DNA of 64,000 bases from Gammaproteobacteria bacterium (GTDB lineage Bacteria; Pseudomonadota; Gammaproteobacteria; Pseudomonadales; Pseudohongiellaceae): NCBI GenBank assembly GCA_012960305.1, contig DUBM01000007.1:1-64000 (forward strand). Direction: 5' to 3'. The notes under the pieces were generated by a model that did not search any database, was not told the origin of the DNA, and saw only the letters and a program-made list of their open reading frames with translations. Shown one piece after another: positions 63,094 through 64,000 of the stretch (position 1 is the stretch's first letter; each line of letters starts with the position of its first letter). Position numbers and translations under genes: made by a program.

Positions 63094-64000
63094 ATGCAAT
63101 CGATTAATGATTTATTAAGAGTGTTTGTTGCGGGATTATTCAGTCTGCTACTGGTTTTAATGCCAGTTTATGCACAGCAAGGGAGCAATAACATGAGTGA
63201 TTCGGAGCCGGTAGACGGAGTGACCTTCAGGTTCATTGAGGCCAATGGCTTAAATATGCGAATTGCCGAAATCGGTGACTCAGGACCTTTGGTCTTGATG
63301 GCTCATGGTTGGCCTGAGTCTTGGTACTCCTGGCGGCATCAAATGCAGGCTCTTGCGGTGGCGGGGTATCGAGTGGTTGCACCTGATATGCGTGGCTACG
63401 GCGAAACCGACGCGCCAGCTGATGTGGACGATTATGATATCGTTCATTTGGCAGGCGATATGGTTGGAGTGCTAGACGCCTTAGGCGAGGAAACCGCGAT
63501 TATGGTTGGTCACGACTGGGGTTCTATCGTGGCTTGGAATACAGTGTTAATGCACCCGGAAAGATTCACGGCTCTCATCGCCATGAGTGTGCCTTATGGC
63601 GGCAGAGCTGCTCAGTCACCACTCGAAAGTTGGAAGGCGGCTTTTGGTGATAATTTTTACTACATTCTTTATCACAACGAGCCCGGTGGCGTAGCAGAAA
63701 AAGAATATGACAGTGATCCTCGAGGGTTACTTAGCGGTTTGTATTTGTCTCCTGACTCACCTCGGCAGCCGAGAACAATTACTGATCCTAAAAGGTCAGC
63801 AGGCGGTTGGATTGGTCGATTGGGCGCACCCATTGGCATGCCAGATTGGTTGCTGAAAGAAGATCTAGATTACATCGTTTCTCAATTTGAAAACGCAGGT
63901 TTTAGAGGTGGCGTAAATTACTACCGAAATTTTCATCGTAATTGGGAAATCACTGCGCATTTGGAAGGAGTGAAGGTGCGGGTGCCAACGCTTTTTATTG
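63094..64000 (+). CDS. Exported alpha/beta hydrolase, epoxide-hydrolase-like (partial)
   Basis: An open frame from the ATG at 63094 (AGTAGGGAAG upstream) to the window edge, with no stop reached. It starts with a signal peptide (MQSINDLLRVFVAGLFSLLL, continuing to about residue 30). Epoxide hydrolase family motifs are the HGWPESWYSW oxyanion block with His71, MRGYGETDAP, and the nucleophile Asp141 in VGHDWGSIVAW. The acid/His end and cap tyrosines are partly in view (FYYILYHNE), but the C-terminal His lies outside the window. It is probably a periplasmic epoxide or ester hydrolase; it may also be a haloalkane-dehalogenase-like relative. Confidence 0.85.
   Translation, partial: MQSINDLLRVFVAGLFSLLLVLMPVYAQQGSNNMSDSEPVDGVTFRFIEANGLNMRIAEIGDSGPLVLMAHGWPESWYSWRHQMQALAVAGYRVVAPDMRGYGETDAPADVDDYDIVHLAGDMVGVLDALGEETAIMVGHDWGSIVAWNTVLMHPERFTALIAMSVPYGGRAAQSPLESWKAAFGDNFYYILYHNEPGGVAEKEYDSDPRGLLSGLYLSPDSPRQPRTITDPKRSAGGWIGRLGAPIGMPDWLLKEDLDYIVSQFENAGFRGGVNYYRNFHRNWEITAHLEGVKVRVPTLFI

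Overview
The window looks like chromosome of a free-living, probably marine, gammaproteobacterium. The main reason is gene order: corB/yfjD-like, ypjD, ffh, rpsP, rimM, trmD, rplS, then dsbC, hom, thrC, recJ, and later alaS, lysC, csrA, tRNA-Ser are all classic gammaproteobacterial neighbourhoods. A PA4780-type RIO kinase, TonB-dependent uptake and many exported oxidoreductases fit the same picture. No phage genes, insertion sequences or CRISPR arrays are visible.

Layout. 1-3.5 kb is an AT-rich accessory patch of small genes (two Xre-type regulators, a CPBP protease, small membrane proteins, a frameshifted GFA gene). They are separated by a family of related intergenic repeats and hairpins. 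3.5-10.2 kb holds a YczE-like membrane protein, tadA, a lipoprotein, purL and a Nudix hydrolase. 10.6-15.7 kb holds a serine hydrolase and an intact katG. The katG is surrounded by wreckage: an oxyR-like gene broken into two pieces in opposite orientations on either side of katG, the 3' part of a DUF3501 gene, and a decayed metallophosphoesterase. 15.7-41 kb is mostly core: PPTase, corB-like, ypjD, the ffh-to-rplS translation operon, dsbC/hom/thrC/recJ, a DsbD/ScsB-like protein with a duplicated N-terminal domain, a serine hydrolase, an AI-2E-type permease, alaS, lysC, csrA, tRNA-Ser(GCU), purK and purE.

41-44.5 kb is a thiamine-uptake locus: a TonB receptor controlled by a TPP riboswitch with its own terminator, plus a PnuC-type permease and a NadR-like P-loop kinase. 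44.7-49.5 kb is a divergent CoA-thioester cluster (class III CoA transferase, mesaconyl-C4-CoA-hydratase-like protein, MaoC hydratase, CitE-like lyase, acyl-CoA dehydrogenase). It resembles the mct/meh/mch/mcl set that joins glyoxylate and propionyl-CoA to give pyruvate and acetyl-CoA. 49.5-54.7 kb carries an esterase, a B3-like metallo-hydrolase, a hotdog thioesterase, a Sel1 protein, tRNA-Arg(ACG) and a RIO kinase.

54.8-64 kb is rich in exported catabolic or redox enzymes: a PQQ dehydrogenase, a D-amino-acid-oxidase-like lipoprotein that looks circularly permuted, an amidohydrolase, a Tat-exported molybdopterin oxidoreductase, a secreted HpcH/HpaI aldolase-like protein and an epoxide-hydrolase-like enzyme cut by the window edge. 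Among them lies a GrdB-related gene interrupted by one in-frame UGA. The UGA sits in a U-x-x-C motif and is followed at once by a SECIS-like hairpin, so it is a strong selenoprotein candidate and probably the most interesting single item here.
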